DNA from: Micromonospora_J zhanjiangensis
GTDB taxonomy: Bacteria; Actinomycetota; Actinomycetes; Mycobacteriales; Micromonosporaceae
DNA: 64,000 nucleotides
Reading direction: 5' to 3'
Assembly (NCBI RefSeq): GCF_042650605.1
Contig: NZ_JBHSBN010000017.1
Coordinates: 76,446 to 140,445 of the forward strand
Under the pieces are notes generated by a model that saw only the letters and a program-made list of their open reading frames with translations, made no database searches and was not told the DNA's origin. How positions within the stretch are numbered: the first letter of the stretch is position 1; every line of letters starts with the position of its first letter. This document shows positions 44,241-53,309 of this stretch, piece by piece. The position numbers were made by a program, and so were the translations under genes.

Positions 44241-45064
44241 CGCGGCACCGCCAGGGCCGGGCCGGTGGAGACGCCGTGGCGCACCGCCCGGCGCAGCGTG
44301 ATGTCCAACCCCTCGCTGCGCATCCGGGCCTCCAGGTGCAGCACGGTGTCCAGGCAACCGAGCACCGGGTAGGCGATGGCGTTGATCATCAGCCAGGCCA
44401 GGCCGGTGACGAGGTGATCCCGCCAGGCGACCCCGGTGTCGATCAACAGCCGCAGCGCGACCCAGCCGCCGATCCCGGTGGCCAGCCGGATGAACAGCCA
44501 GGCCAGGTAGCCGAGCAGGCGGATCCCGCCGGCGCGCAGGCCGGAGCGGGTGCACAGTCGCACCGAGCGGCCCAGGGCGGCGACCGGTCCGACCCGGTCT
44601 ATCACCAGGGCCGGCATCGCCAGGCCGAACAGCAGATAGGCCACCGGCCAGCCGAGCACGGTGCCGGCGGCCACGCCGTACAGCACGGCCAGCACGACCG
44701 CCAGCACGCCGACGGCGACCGGGCGGACCGGTCGGGCCGGCGCGGCCGGGCCGAGCATCGCGGCCGGCGCCGCGGCGGCGCTCACCGCGGCCAGTACGGC
44801 CACGCAGCACATCTCGGTGCCGAAGCCCACGGTGAGCAACACCCAGTACCAGTCCCAGTGGTGCTGGTTCGGGAAGACCGCGTTGGCGACGTCGGCGAGC
44901 TGCCGCAGCGGGAAGAGCACGGCCTGCTCCAGCAGCGCCAGCAGGAAGCCCAGCCCGAGCAGCGTCCGGCCCCGGGTGCGCAACAGGGCGGTGGCCGCGT
45001 CGAGGATCTCGCCGGTGGTCATCGGGCGCAGCGGCACCGCACCCGACGTGCTCTCGTCCCGCAA
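44237..45064 (-). CDS. multi-span membrane protein heading the MoxR operon
   Basis: A 275-residue membrane protein with about six helices. The opening PLRPMTTGEILDAATALLR resembles the start of glycerophosphodiester-phosphodiesterase-type membrane domains (PLRPLTLGEILDGA pattern), which often precede DUF4129 genes. The TTG at 45064 is the first start; the ATG 14 codons later would cut the PLRP motif, so TTG or a nearby GTG is preferred. It is the first gene of the operon, and the 229-base gap to the divergent ABC1 kinase gene should hold its promoter. Confidence 0.78.
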   Translation of the reverse strand: MRDESTSGAVPLRPMTTGEILDAATALLRTRGRTLLGLGFLLALLEQAVLFPLRQLADVANAVFPNQHHWDWYWVLLTVGFGTEMCCVAVLAAVSAAAAPAAMLGPAAPARPVRPVAVGVLAVVLAVLYGVAAGTVLGWPVAYLLFGLAMPALVIDRVGPVAALGRSVRLCTRSGLRAGGIRLLGYLAWLFIRLATGIGGWVALRLLIDTGVAWRDHLVTGLAWLMINAIAYPVLGCLDTVLHLEARMRSEGLDITLRRAVRHGVSTGPALAVPR

Positions 45065-45293
45065 CGCGCCCCCGGCCGCCAGAAGGTCCCATGTGTCTGA
45101 CCGGGCCCCATGGTTGCATGCCCGTACCGGCCCGGCGACCCCGCGCCGATACCGATCAGGCCGCGATCCTACCGACCGGGCGCACCGACCGGTCGGGGCG
45201 CGTGACCAGCGCCGTTCCGCCGGACCGGGGCGCCTCCTCTAGGCTCACCCGGCGGGCCCGGCCCGGCGGGCCCCGGACTCGGGGAGGACGTCC

Positions 45294-47270
45294 GTGCAGA
45301 GGCTGCTGGGGAACCTGCTGATCGTGCCGACGCTGCTGGTGACCGTGCTGCTCTTCGGCACGGTCATCCGGCGGCTGCTCGGCGTCCGGTTGGGTCCGGT
45401 CCGGACGGTGGCCGCCGCTGTCCTGGCCCTGCTGGTCGTCGGCCCGATCATGCAGACCCTGACACCCGACCCGGTGCCCACCGATCCGGCCACCATCGCG
45501 CTGTTGCTGGGCCTGACGGTGTGCTGCGCGAGCCTGGTCGCCATGGCGGTGGTGGTCATCGCCGAGGCGATCGTCCCGGACGGGTCGCTGCCCGGCCCGG
45601 TCGAGCTGCTGCACGGCTGGCGGTCCCGGTTCGCTCGCACCCGGCGGTACGGCGAGATCGTTCGGATCGCCGTCCGGCACGGACTCGGGCGGTTCCTGCG
45701 CGGGCGGCGGCACGTCGGGGTGGCCTCCTCGCCGTCCCGCCGGCAGCTGGCCCGCTCGGTGCGCCGGGCGCTCGACGACGGCGGGGTGACCTTCGTGAAG
45801 CTCGGCCAGCAGCTGTCCACCCGGCGGGACCTGCTGCCCCGGGAGTTCGTCGAGGAGCTGACCCACCTGCAGGACGACGCGGCGCCGGTCGACTGGGCGC
45901 GGATCGAGGAGGTGCTGCGGGCCGAACTGGGCCGACCGGTCGAGGAGGTCTTCGCCTCGGTCGACCGGCTACCGCTGGCGGCCGCCTCGGTCGCCCAGGT
46001 ACACGCCGCCACCCTGACCGACGGCACCGAGGTCGTCGTCAAGGTGCAGCGGCCGGGCATCACCCGGGTCGTCGAACGGGACCTGGACATTCTCGGTCGC
46101 CTGGCCCGCACCCTCGAGGTACGCACCGAATGGGGTCGGAGCCTGGGCCTGACCACGCTGGCGGCCGGCTTCGCCGAGGCGCTGCGCGAGGAGCTCGACT
46201 TCACCGTCGAGCGGGACAACCTGCGGGCGGTCGGCGCCGCGCTCACCGCCGCGCCGGACCGGGGGGTGCGGGTGCCGGCGCCCCGGTCGAGGTGGTGCAC
46301 CGCCCGGGTGCTGGTGATGGACCGGCTGCCCGGCACGCCCCTCGGTGCCGGGGACACCGTACTGGCCGGGATGACCGGGCAGCGGCGCCGGGAGGTCGCC
46401 GCCGCCCTGCTCGGCACGATGCTCGACCAGGTGCTGGAGACCGGCATGTTCCACGTCGATGTCCATCCGGGGAACGTGCTGGTCGACGCGGACGGCACGC
46501 TGGGGTTGCTCGACCTCGGCTCGGTGGGCCGGCTGGACGGCACCACCCGGGCCGCGCTGGGCCGGCTGATGGCCGCCCTCGGCCGGTCCGACTCGGCGGC
46601 CGCGACCGACGCATTGCTGGAACTGGTCGACCGGCCCGACGAGATCGACGAGCGGGAGTTGGAGCGGACCCTGGGCGGGTTGATCGTCCGGTACGCGGCT
46701 CCGGGCGCCGGCACCGGCGCGGCCGCGTTCGGTGCCCTGATGCGGTTGGTCACCACCCACCGGCTGGCCATCCCGCCCCAGGTGGCCGCGGTCTTCCGGG
46801 CCTTCGCCACGCTGGAGGGCACCCTCGTGCTCATCGATCCGGCCTTCGACCTGGTCGCCGAGGCACGGCGGGCCGGCGTCGGCCGGGTCGCCGAGGCGTT
46901 GACCCCGCAACGGTTGCGTGACTCGGTGACGGACGAGGTGGTGGCGCTGCTGCCGGTGCTGCGCCGGCTGCCGCGCCGGGTGGACCGAATCGCGGACGCC
47001 CTCGAACACGGTCGGCTCGGCGTCAACGTCCGGGTGCTCGCCGACCGGCGGGACCGGCAACTGGTTACCGGGCTGGTCCACCAGGTGCTGTTGACGGTGC
47101 TCGGTACGGCGGCCGGCCTGATCGCCGTGCGGCTGCTCGGCATACCGGGCGGCCCCCGGGTCACCCGGAGCATCGAGCTGTACGACGTCCTCGGCTACGG
47201 CCTGTTCATCGTCTCGTTCGTGCTCGTGCTCCGGGTGCTGATCCTCATCTTCCGCCGCAGCACCGACTGA
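45294..47270 (+). CDS. ABC1/AarF/UbiB-family kinase-like protein
   Basis: A 658-residue protein with two N-terminal membrane helices (residues ~8-28 and 38-95), an ABC1 domain and two C-terminal helices. ABC1 marks are KLGQQLSTRRDLLP, the ATP-binding AAASVAQVHAATL and VVVKVQRPG, DVHPGNVLV and DLGSVGRL. UbiB-type proteins hydrolyse ATP and support isoprenoid quinone or lipid metabolism; in actinomycetes the exact role is open. The GTG at 45294 follows GGGGAGGA. It is a single gene, divergent from the MoxR operon. Confidence 0.87.
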   Translation: MQRLLGNLLIVPTLLVTVLLFGTVIRRLLGVRLGPVRTVAAAVLALLVVGPIMQTLTPDPVPTDPATIALLLGLTVCCASLVAMAVVVIAEAIVPDGSLPGPVELLHGWRSRFARTRRYGEIVRIAVRHGLGRFLRGRRHVGVASSPSRRQLARSVRRALDDGGVTFVKLGQQLSTRRDLLPREFVEELTHLQDDAAPVDWARIEEVLRAELGRPVEEVFASVDRLPLAAASVAQVHAATLTDGTEVVVKVQRPGITRVVERDLDILGRLARTLEVRTEWGRSLGLTTLAAGFAEALREELDFTVERDNLRAVGAALTAAPDRGVRVPAPRSRWCTARVLVMDRLPGTPLGAGDTVLAGMTGQRRREVAAALLGTMLDQVLETGMFHVDVHPGNVLVDADGTLGLLDLGSVGRLDGTTRAALGRLMAALGRSDSAAATDALLELVDRPDEIDERELERTLGGLIVRYAAPGAGTGAAAFGALMRLVTTHRLAIPPQVAAVFRAFATLEGTLVLIDPAFDLVAEARRAGVGRVAEALTPQRLRDSVTDEVVALLPVLRRLPRRVDRIADALEHGRLGVNVRVLADRRDRQLVTGLVHQVLLTVLGTAAGLIAVRLLGIPGGPRVTRSIELYDVLGYGLFIVSFVLVLRVLILIFRRSTD

Positions 47271-47278
47271 ACCGCCCC

Positions 47279-47306
47279 GGTGCGGGCCGGGCCCCCGACC
47301 CGCACC
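47279..47306. terminator. terminator hairpin between convergent genes
   Basis: GGTGCGGG and CCCGCACC form a perfect 8-bp stem around a 12-base loop, 8 bases after the ABC1 kinase stop and 33 bases before the convergent beta-glucosidase gene end. It could terminate both units. Confidence 0.6.
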
Positions 47307-47338
47307 CGCGGGCGTCGGAACGGGAACCCGGCACCCTG

Positions 47339-48712
47339 TCAGGCGGGATCGGGCAGGGCGTTGTCGCGGATCACCGAGCGGTACCAGTGCGCGCTGTCCT
47401 TGAGGATCCGCCGCTGGGTCGGGTAGTCGACCCGGACGATGCCGAACCGCTTGTGGTAGCCCTCGGCCCACTCGAAGTTGTCCAGCAGCGACCAGAGCAG
47501 GTAACCGCGCACGTCGACCCCGCTGTCCAGGGCGGCCCGGACGGCGCGCAGGTGGCCGTCGAGGTAGGCGATCCGGTCCCGGTCCGGCACCCGGTCGCCG
47601 ACCACCCGGTCCTCGAAGGCCGCGCCGTTCTCGGTGATCCAGAGCGGCACGCCGGGGTAGTCGCGGGCGACCCGGCGCAGCAACTCGGTCAGCCCGGACG
47701 GGTCGACCGGCCAGCCCGACGAGGTGTGCGGCAGGTCGGGGGAGGTGAACTCGATCCCCTCACTGCCGGGGTAGGTGCCGTCCCCGCCGTCGGCGCCGGG
47801 ACGGGCCGCGACCCAGGTGGGGCTGTAGTAGTTGAGTCCGAGCAGGTCGATCGGCGCGGCGATGGTCTTCTCGTCGCCGTCCGCCAGCCACGGCGTGCCG
47901 CCGAACCGGGCCATGTGGGTCACCATGTCGGCCGGGTAGCCGTCGCCCAGCACCGGGTCGAGGAACACCCGGTTGTGCAGCCCGTCGATCAGGCGTACCG
48001 CGTCGGCGTCGGCGGCGCTGTCCGGGTCGACGGGCCGTACCACGGCGGGGTTGAGCGCCAGGCCGACGGACCGGGCGCCGGCCGCGCGCAGCGCCTGGGT
48101 GCCGAGCCCGTGGGCGAGCAGCAGGTGGTGCACGGCGGCGAACGTCGCGGCGGGGTCCCGCCGGCCGGGCGCGTGCCGGCCGCTGCCGTAACCGAGGTAC
48201 GCGGAGCACCACGGCTCGTTCAGCGTCAGCCACGAGGCGACCCGGTCGCCGAGCCGGTCGTGCACGGCGGTGGCGTAGTCGGCGAAGTGCTCGGCGGTGT
48301 CCCGGACCGGCCAGCCGCCCCGATCCTCCAACGACTGGGGCAGGTCCCAGTGGTAGAGGGTGACCATCGGTGCGATCCCGCGCCGGCACAGTTCGTCCAC
48401 CAGCCGGTCGTAGAAGTCCAGTCCGGCCGCGTTGACCGGGCCGTCGCCGCCGGGTATGACCCGGGGCCAGGCGACCGAGAACCGGTACGCCCGCAGCCCG
48501 AGCCCGGCGATCAGGTCGACGTCCTCCCGCCACCGGTGGTAGTGGTCGCACGCCTCGTCCCCGGTGTGCCCGTCGGCGACCGCGCCCGGGGTGCGACTGA
48601 AGGTGTCCCAGATGGACGGGGTACGACCGTCCGCGTCGACGGCACCCTCGATCTGGTATGCGGCCGTGGCCGATCCCCAGACGAAGTTCTCCGGGAAGCT
48701 GGTTCGGTTCAC
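47339..48712 (-). CDS. GH1 beta-glucosidase
   Basis: Cytosolic family 1 glycoside hydrolase, 457 residues, normal length and no signal peptide. The acid/base glutamate is Glu166 (TLNEPW) and the nucleophile Glu361 (ITENG); the N-terminal FVWGSATAAYQIEGA is the family signature. It would release glucose from imported beta-linked oligosaccharides. GTG at 48712 overlaps the permease stop (GTGA), so it is the last gene of the importer operon that starts at 51877, consistent with cleavage of imported laminari-oligosaccharides. Confidence 0.94.
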   Translation of the reverse strand: MNRTSFPENFVWGSATAAYQIEGAVDADGRTPSIWDTFSRTPGAVADGHTGDEACDHYHRWREDVDLIAGLGLRAYRFSVAWPRVIPGGDGPVNAAGLDFYDRLVDELCRRGIAPMVTLYHWDLPQSLEDRGGWPVRDTAEHFADYATAVHDRLGDRVASWLTLNEPWCSAYLGYGSGRHAPGRRDPAATFAAVHHLLLAHGLGTQALRAAGARSVGLALNPAVVRPVDPDSAADADAVRLIDGLHNRVFLDPVLGDGYPADMVTHMARFGGTPWLADGDEKTIAAPIDLLGLNYYSPTWVAARPGADGGDGTYPGSEGIEFTSPDLPHTSSGWPVDPSGLTELLRRVARDYPGVPLWITENGAAFEDRVVGDRVPDRDRIAYLDGHLRAVRAALDSGVDVRGYLLWSLLDNFEWAEGYHKRFGIVRVDYPTQRRILKDSAHWYRSVIRDNALPDPA

Positions 48713-49620
48713 TGCTTGACCGCCCCTTCCATGATGCCGCCGATGATCTGGCGACCGAAGACGATGAAGACCACCAGCAACGGGACCGTGGCGATCGCGG
48801 TGCCGGTGAAGATCTGTGACATGTCCTGGTAGTACCCGTGGGACAGCGCCCGCAGGGACAGCTGCACGGTCGGGTTCTCCGGGTCGTTCAGGACCGCGTA
48901 CGGCCAGATGAAGTCGTTCCAGGTGGTCATGAAGGTGAGCAGGCCGAGCACGGCGGCGGCCGGGCGCAGCGCGGGCAGCACCACGTTCCAGTAGATACGC
49001 AGCGAGTGGCAGCCGTCCACCCGGGCGGCCTCGATCAACTCGTCGGCGACCGCCTGTCCGGCGTACTGCCGCATCAGGAACACGCCGAACCCGGTGACCA
49101 GTGCCGGGACGATCACCGCCTGCAGCTGGTTGGTCCAGCCGAGCCGGCTCATCAGCATGTACAGCGGGATCACCCCGAGCTGGGTGGGCACCGCCATCGT
49201 CGCGATGATCAGCACCAGCAGCTTGTTGCGGCCGCGGAAGCGCAGCTTGGCGAAGGCGAAACCGGCCAGCGAGGAGAACAGCACCACGGAGAAGGTGACG
49301 CAACTGGCCACGATCGCCGAGTTGACCAGCCCGGTGACGAAGTTGGCGTCGGTGTTGGCCAGCAGCCGGGACAGGTTCGCACCCAGGTTGTCGCCGGGCA
49401 GCAGCGGCGGTGGCAACTGACCCATCGCGTCGTTGGACCGGGTGGCGACCACCACCATCCAGTAGATCGGGAAGACCGAGATCGCGATGGCCAGGATCAG
49501 GGTCCCGTACGTCAGCGGGCTGGCCCGCCACAGGTCGGCGCCGGGCGGGCGCCGTCGGCGTCGGCCGGCCGGTGGGCTCGGCGCCGGCGGCGCGGTGGGT
49601 ACGGTCGGGGCGAGCACCAT
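48709..49620 (-). CDS. sugar ABC transporter permease (MalG type)
   Basis: Permease of 303 residues with six membrane spans after a Pro/Arg-rich cytoplasmic tail. The EAA loop is IEAARVDGCHSLRIYW followed by VLPALRP. The ATG at 49620 lies 2 bases after the previous permease stop. It forms the channel with the MalF-type partner at 49623. No ATPase gene is present in the operon. Confidence 0.93.
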   Translation of the reverse strand: MVLAPTVPTAPPAPSPPAGRRRRRPPGADLWRASPLTYGTLILAIAISVFPIYWMVVVATRSNDAMGQLPPPLLPGDNLGANLSRLLANTDANFVTGLVNSAIVASCVTFSVVLFSSLAGFAFAKLRFRGRNKLLVLIIATMAVPTQLGVIPLYMLMSRLGWTNQLQAVIVPALVTGFGVFLMRQYAGQAVADELIEAARVDGCHSLRIYWNVVLPALRPAAAVLGLLTFMTTWNDFIWPYAVLNDPENPTVQLSLRALSHGYYQDMSQIFTGTAIATVPLLVVFIVFGRQIIGGIMEGAVKQ

Positions 49621-49622
49621 GG

Positions 49623-50582
49623 TCAGTCTCCTTCCAGCCCGCCCCGGCCGGTACGCCGGATGAGCGCCACGTTCCCGATCGCGACCAGGACGATCAGCAG
49701 GAACAGCATCCAGGCGATCGCCGAGCCGTAACCGAAGTTGAAGTGCGGGGCGAACGCGTTCTCGAACATGTACATCGTCACGGTCTGCGACTCGCGCAGC
49801 GGGCCGCCGCGGATCGGATTGGTGCCGGAGTTGAACAGCAGCGGTTCGGTGAACAGCTGCAGCCCGCCGATGGTGGAGATGACGGTGCAGAAGACGATTG
49901 TCGGTCGCAGCATCGGCACGGTGATGGACCAGAACTGCCGGGCCGGCCGGGCGCCGTCCAGCGCGGCCGACTCGTACAGGTCGCGCGGGATGGCCTGCAT
50001 GGCGGCCAGGAAGATCAACGCGTTGTAGCCGGTCCACCGCCAGTCGACCATGGTGGAGACGGCCACCCAGGCGCCGAGCCGGTCGGCCCGCCAGTCGACG
50101 CCGGGCAGCCCGACCAGTCCGAGCAGCCAGTTGAACAGCCCGAACTGCCGGCTGAACAACTGGCCGAAGACGATCGCCACGGCCGCGGTGGAGGTGATGT
50201 TCGGGATCAGCACCCCCATCCGGAACCCGGTACGGGCCCGCAGCGTGCGGTTGAGCAGGTTGGCCAGCCAGAGCGCCAGCAGCAGCTGCGGCACGGTGGA
50301 CAGCACGAAGATGCCCAGCGTGTTGACGACGGAGTTCCAGAAGTCGGCGTCGCCGAGCAGCGCCGAGTAGTTGGCCAGCCCGACGAACGGGTGGTCCTCG
50401 GCGAGCAGGTCCCAGTCGTGCAGCGACACCCAGGCGGTGTAGCCGAGCGGGTAGAGCCCGAAGATCGCGAAGAGCACGAAGAACGGTGCGACGTAGAGGT
50501 ACGGGGCGTACCGGTTGTCGAACCGGGCGAACCAGAACGGCGCATCCCGGCGGCGCCCGGTCGTGGCGGCCCGCACACTCAC
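49623..50582 (-). CDS. sugar ABC transporter permease (MalF type)
   Basis: Permease of 319 residues, six spans beginning at YLYVAPFFVLFAIFGLYPL. The EAA-like loop is YESAALDGARPARQFW followed by VPMLRP, with Ser in place of the first Ala. GTG at 50582 overlaps the stop of the binding-protein gene (GTGA), which decides the start over an upstream ATG. Part of the predicted beta-glucan oligosaccharide importer. Confidence 0.92.
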   Translation of the reverse strand: MSVRAATTGRRRDAPFWFARFDNRYAPYLYVAPFFVLFAIFGLYPLGYTAWVSLHDWDLLAEDHPFVGLANYSALLGDADFWNSVVNTLGIFVLSTVPQLLLALWLANLLNRTLRARTGFRMGVLIPNITSTAAVAIVFGQLFSRQFGLFNWLLGLVGLPGVDWRADRLGAWVAVSTMVDWRWTGYNALIFLAAMQAIPRDLYESAALDGARPARQFWSITVPMLRPTIVFCTVISTIGGLQLFTEPLLFNSGTNPIRGGPLRESQTVTMYMFENAFAPHFNFGYGSAIAWMLFLLIVLVAIGNVALIRRTGRGGLEGD

Positions 50583-51877
50583 TTCTGCGCCGCGCTCTTG
50601 GCCTTGGTGACCGCGTCCGTCCATCCGTCGGCGGGCGACCGCTGGCCGAGTTCCACCGTGCGGACCGCGTTCTCCACCTCGGTACGGACCGCCTGGTTCT
50701 TCGGTCCCATGTACACCGGGCGCAGGTTGCGGGCGCCGGAGCCGAAGATCTCACCGACCGGGGCGTCGCTGAAGTACGCGTTCTTCGCGTCCTTGACCGC
50801 CGGGTCGTCGAGCGCCTGCGGCGAGGACGGCAGGGCACCCTTGGACTTGAACGCGCCGATCTGGCCCTGCGGGCTGGTCAGGAACTTGGCCAGCTCGATG
50901 GCCTCCTTCTGGTGCTTGCCCTGCTTGGGCACGGCCAGGAACGAGCCGCCCCAGTTGCCGCCGTTGCCGGGCACCGTGGCGATGTCCCACTTGCCCTTGG
51001 CCTCCGGGCCGGCGTTGCCCTCGATCACCCCGGTCATCCAGGCCGGGCAGGCGATGGTGGCGAACTTGGCCTGTTTGAAGGCGGACACCCACTCATCGGA
51101 CCAGGAGCCGAACTTGCCGGTCAGCTTGTTGTCGATGATCTTCACGGTGGTGTCGTACGCCTGGCGTACCGCGGGGTTGGCGTCGACCACGAGGTTGCCG
51201 GCGGTGTCGTAGTAGCTGTAGCCGGTGCCGGCACCGGCGTTCTGCAGCAGGATGGTGTTGAAGGTGTTGGTGGCGGCGTCCAGGAAGCTGGCCCCGGTGT
51301 TGGCCGCGGCGAACTTCCTGCCGGTGGTGATGTAGTCGTCCCAGGTCGGCCAGAGCTTCGACACCGCGGCCCGGTCGGTGGGCAGGTTGGCCTTGGCGAA
51401 CAGGTCCTTGCGGTAGCACATGGCCATGCCGCCCACGTCGGTGCCGAGTCCGATCAGCCGCTTGCCGTCCGGGGTGAGGCCCTGGTTCCACTTCCAGTCC
51501 ATGAAGTTGGCCTTCAGGTCGCCGGCGCCGTGGTCCAGCAGGTTGACGAAGTTGCCCGGGTTGGCCTTGTACTCGACCAGCAGCCCTTCCTCGATCGCGA
51601 CGATGTCACCGGCGCCGCTGCCGGCGGCCAGCCACTGGGTCAGCTTGGGGGAGTAGTCGTCGAGGTTGGTGCCGGTGCCCCGCTCCACGATCTTGATGTT
51701 GGGGTGGCTGGCCATGTATTCCTTGTACAGCTCGGCGTAGCCGAACTGGCTGAACACGTCGACGGTCAGGGTGATCTGGCCGTCGCCGCTGTCGGTGCCG
51801 CCGCAGGCGGCGACGCCGGTGAGCATGCCCAGGGCGAGGGCGGCCGCCGCCAGGCGGCGGCGCGGACTGACTCTCAT
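50579..51877 (-). CDS. sugar ABC transporter binding lipoprotein (beta-glucan importer)
   Basis: Extracellular solute-binding protein of 432 residues. The signal peptide RRRLAAAALALGMLTGVAAC ends in a lipobox with Cys25. The mature part starts GGTDSGDGQITLTVDVFSQFG. It resembles cellobiose/oligoglucoside-binding proteins of actinomycetes, and the adjacent GH1 and GH81 genes point to laminari-oligosaccharides as ligand; this is inference. First gene of the operon, with a LacI-type operator 38 bases upstream of the ATG. Confidence 0.9.
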   Translation of the reverse strand: MRVSPRRRLAAAALALGMLTGVAACGGTDSGDGQITLTVDVFSQFGYAELYKEYMASHPNIKIVERGTGTNLDDYSPKLTQWLAAGSGAGDIVAIEEGLLVEYKANPGNFVNLLDHGAGDLKANFMDWKWNQGLTPDGKRLIGLGTDVGGMAMCYRKDLFAKANLPTDRAAVSKLWPTWDDYITTGRKFAAANTGASFLDAATNTFNTILLQNAGAGTGYSYYDTAGNLVVDANPAVRQAYDTTVKIIDNKLTGKFGSWSDEWVSAFKQAKFATIACPAWMTGVIEGNAGPEAKGKWDIATVPGNGGNWGGSFLAVPKQGKHQKEAIELAKFLTSPQGQIGAFKSKGALPSSPQALDDPAVKDAKNAYFSDAPVGEIFGSGARNLRPVYMGPKNQAVRTEVENAVRTVELGQRSPADGWTDAVTKAKSAAQK

Positions 51878-51915
51878 GGGTGGTACCCCTCTCGGGTAGG
51901 AATCGGCGCGGTTGA

Positions 51916-51927
51916 GAGAGCGTTCTC
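51916..51927. promoter_or_regulatory. LacI-type operator, importer side
   Basis: GAGAGCGTTCTC differs by one base from the perfect palindrome GAGAGCGCTCTC found twice more in this locus. It lies 39-50 bases upstream of the binding-protein ATG, a usual place for repression. Similar to CebR-type boxes (which have GGGAGCGCTCCC). Confidence 0.75.
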
Positions 51928-51968
51928 ACGTCGAGAGAAGACTCCCGTCAACCTGGGCGTATTGTCAA

Positions 51969-51980
51969 GAGAGCGCTCTC
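51969..51980. promoter_or_regulatory. LacI-type operator, regulator side
   Basis: Perfect palindrome GAGAGCGCTCTC located 48 bases upstream of the lacI-type start codon and 53 bases from the partner box at 51916. The pair spans the divergent promoter region, so one regulator could repress both the importer operon and itself. Confidence 0.8.
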
Positions 51981-52027
51981 CCATTTTTGGGGACGCGGCC
52001 CGTTACCATGACCCGCGGAGGTATCCG

Positions 52028-53044
52028 TTGACGATCGTGCCGCCCGCCCGGCCGACCCTGGAGGCGGTGGCCCAGCGGGCCGGCGTCTCGCGCGCCACCG
52101 TGTCCCGGGTGGTCAACGGCTCGCCCCGGGTCGCCGAGGAGATCCAGCGCCGGGTCCGTCGGGCGGTCGAGGAGCTGGGGTACGTACCCAACCAGGCGGC
52201 CCGCAGCCTGGTCACCCAACGGACCGGCTCGATCGCCCTGGTGTTCAGCGAGGAGGCGAACCGGGTCTTCTCCGACGACCAGGTGTTTCCCGGGATCATC
52301 CGCGGCGTCAGCCAGGAGCTGGAGGCCGCCGACCGGCAGCTGGTGCTGATGATGGCGCACTCGCCCGCCGGCCACGAACGGATCCAGCGGTACGCCACCG
52401 GCGGGCACGTGGACGGCGTGCTGATCGCCTCGATGCACGGCGTCGAACCGCTGCCCGCGACCCTGCAACGCCGGGGGATCCCGGTGGTCTGCGGCGGCCG
52501 GTCGCTGGACCGGGCCAACCGCTCGCCGTACGTGGACGTCGACCACGCGGGCGGGGTGGGCGCCGCGGTCCGGCGCCTGCTGGACACCGGCCGGCGGCGG
52601 ATCGCCACCATCGCCGGGCCGCAGGACATGGTCGCCGGCATCGACCGGCTGGCCGCCTACCGCGCGGCGTTGCGCGACTCCGACCGCCGGTCGATCGTGG
52701 CCGTCGGCGACTTCACCCGGGACTCCGGGGTCGTGGCGATGCGGCAACTGCTGGCCGACGATCCCGACCTGGATGCCGTGTTCGTCGCCTCCGACCTGAT
52801 GGCGCACGGCGCGCTGCGGACGCTGCGGGACGCGGGCCGGCGGGTGCCGGACGACGTCGCCGTGATCGGGTTCGACGACATCGAGCTGGCCCGGTTCACC
52901 GAGCCACCGCTGACCACGGTGCGCCAGCCGGTGCTCGACATCGGCCGCCGGATGGCCGGCCAGGTGCTGCGGATCATCGACGGCCAGACCGTGGAGCCGG
53001 CCCTGGTGCTGGACACCGAGCTGGTCGTCCGGCAGTCGGGCTGA
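52028..53044 (+). CDS. LacI-family transcriptional repressor
   Basis: A 338-residue LacI/GalR regulator. The N-terminal HTH is TLEAVAQRAGVSRATVSRVV with the hinge helix NQAARSLVTQRT; the ligand domain has SIALVFSEEAN and AVIGFDDIELARFTEPPLTT. TTG at 52028 is chosen because GGAGG at 52017-52021 lies 6 bases upstream. It is divergent from the importer operon and upstream of the GH81 gene; GAGAGCGCTCTC palindromes precede all of them, so it is the probable repressor of the locus, relieved by an oligosaccharide. Confidence 0.92.
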   Translation: MTIVPPARPTLEAVAQRAGVSRATVSRVVNGSPRVAEEIQRRVRRAVEELGYVPNQAARSLVTQRTGSIALVFSEEANRVFSDDQVFPGIIRGVSQELEAADRQLVLMMAHSPAGHERIQRYATGGHVDGVLIASMHGVEPLPATLQRRGIPVVCGGRSLDRANRSPYVDVDHAGGVGAAVRRLLDTGRRRIATIAGPQDMVAGIDRLAAYRAALRDSDRRSIVAVGDFTRDSGVVAMRQLLADDPDLDAVFVASDLMAHGALRTLRDAGRRVPDDVAVIGFDDIELARFTEPPLTTVRQPVLDIGRRMAGQVLRIIDGQTVEPALVLDTELVVRQSG

Positions 53045-53078
53045 GCGGCAGTCGGGGCTGACCGGTAGTCGGGCTGAC
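53030..53078. repeat. triplicated 16-17-bp end of the lacI-type gene
   Basis: Three tandem copies, CGGCAGTCGGGCTGAG (53030-53045), CGGCAGTCGGGGCTGAC (53046-53062) and CGGTAGTCGGGCTGAC (53063-53078), begin with the last codons and stop of the regulator gene. The second has an extra G. Confidence 0.8.
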
Positions 53079-53208
53079 CGGCCGCGGCGAAGCCGGTCGC
53101 CCGTCCGGCGCCCCCGGCGTGCCGGGAGCGTGCCGGGGCGCCGTTCAACGACGGGTAACCGATCGGAAACATTGACGACCGGCTACTCGTGGGTCTACCG
53201 TCCGGCGC

Positions 53209-53224
53209 AAGAGAGCGCTCTCTT
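53209..53224. promoter_or_regulatory. LacI-type operator upstream of the GH81 gene
   Basis: AAGAGAGCGCTCTCTT is a perfect 16-bp palindrome containing the same GAGAGCGCTCTC core as the boxes at 51916 and 51969. It is 86 bases before the GH81 start codon. Confidence 0.85.
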
Positions 53225-53309
53225 CGCCGATCGTTCCCCGGCAGTTTCCCGACCCCCGTGCGCGGACCCCGGCTCCCTCGCCCGGTCCGCGTCACCTCGG
53301 AGGCACCTG

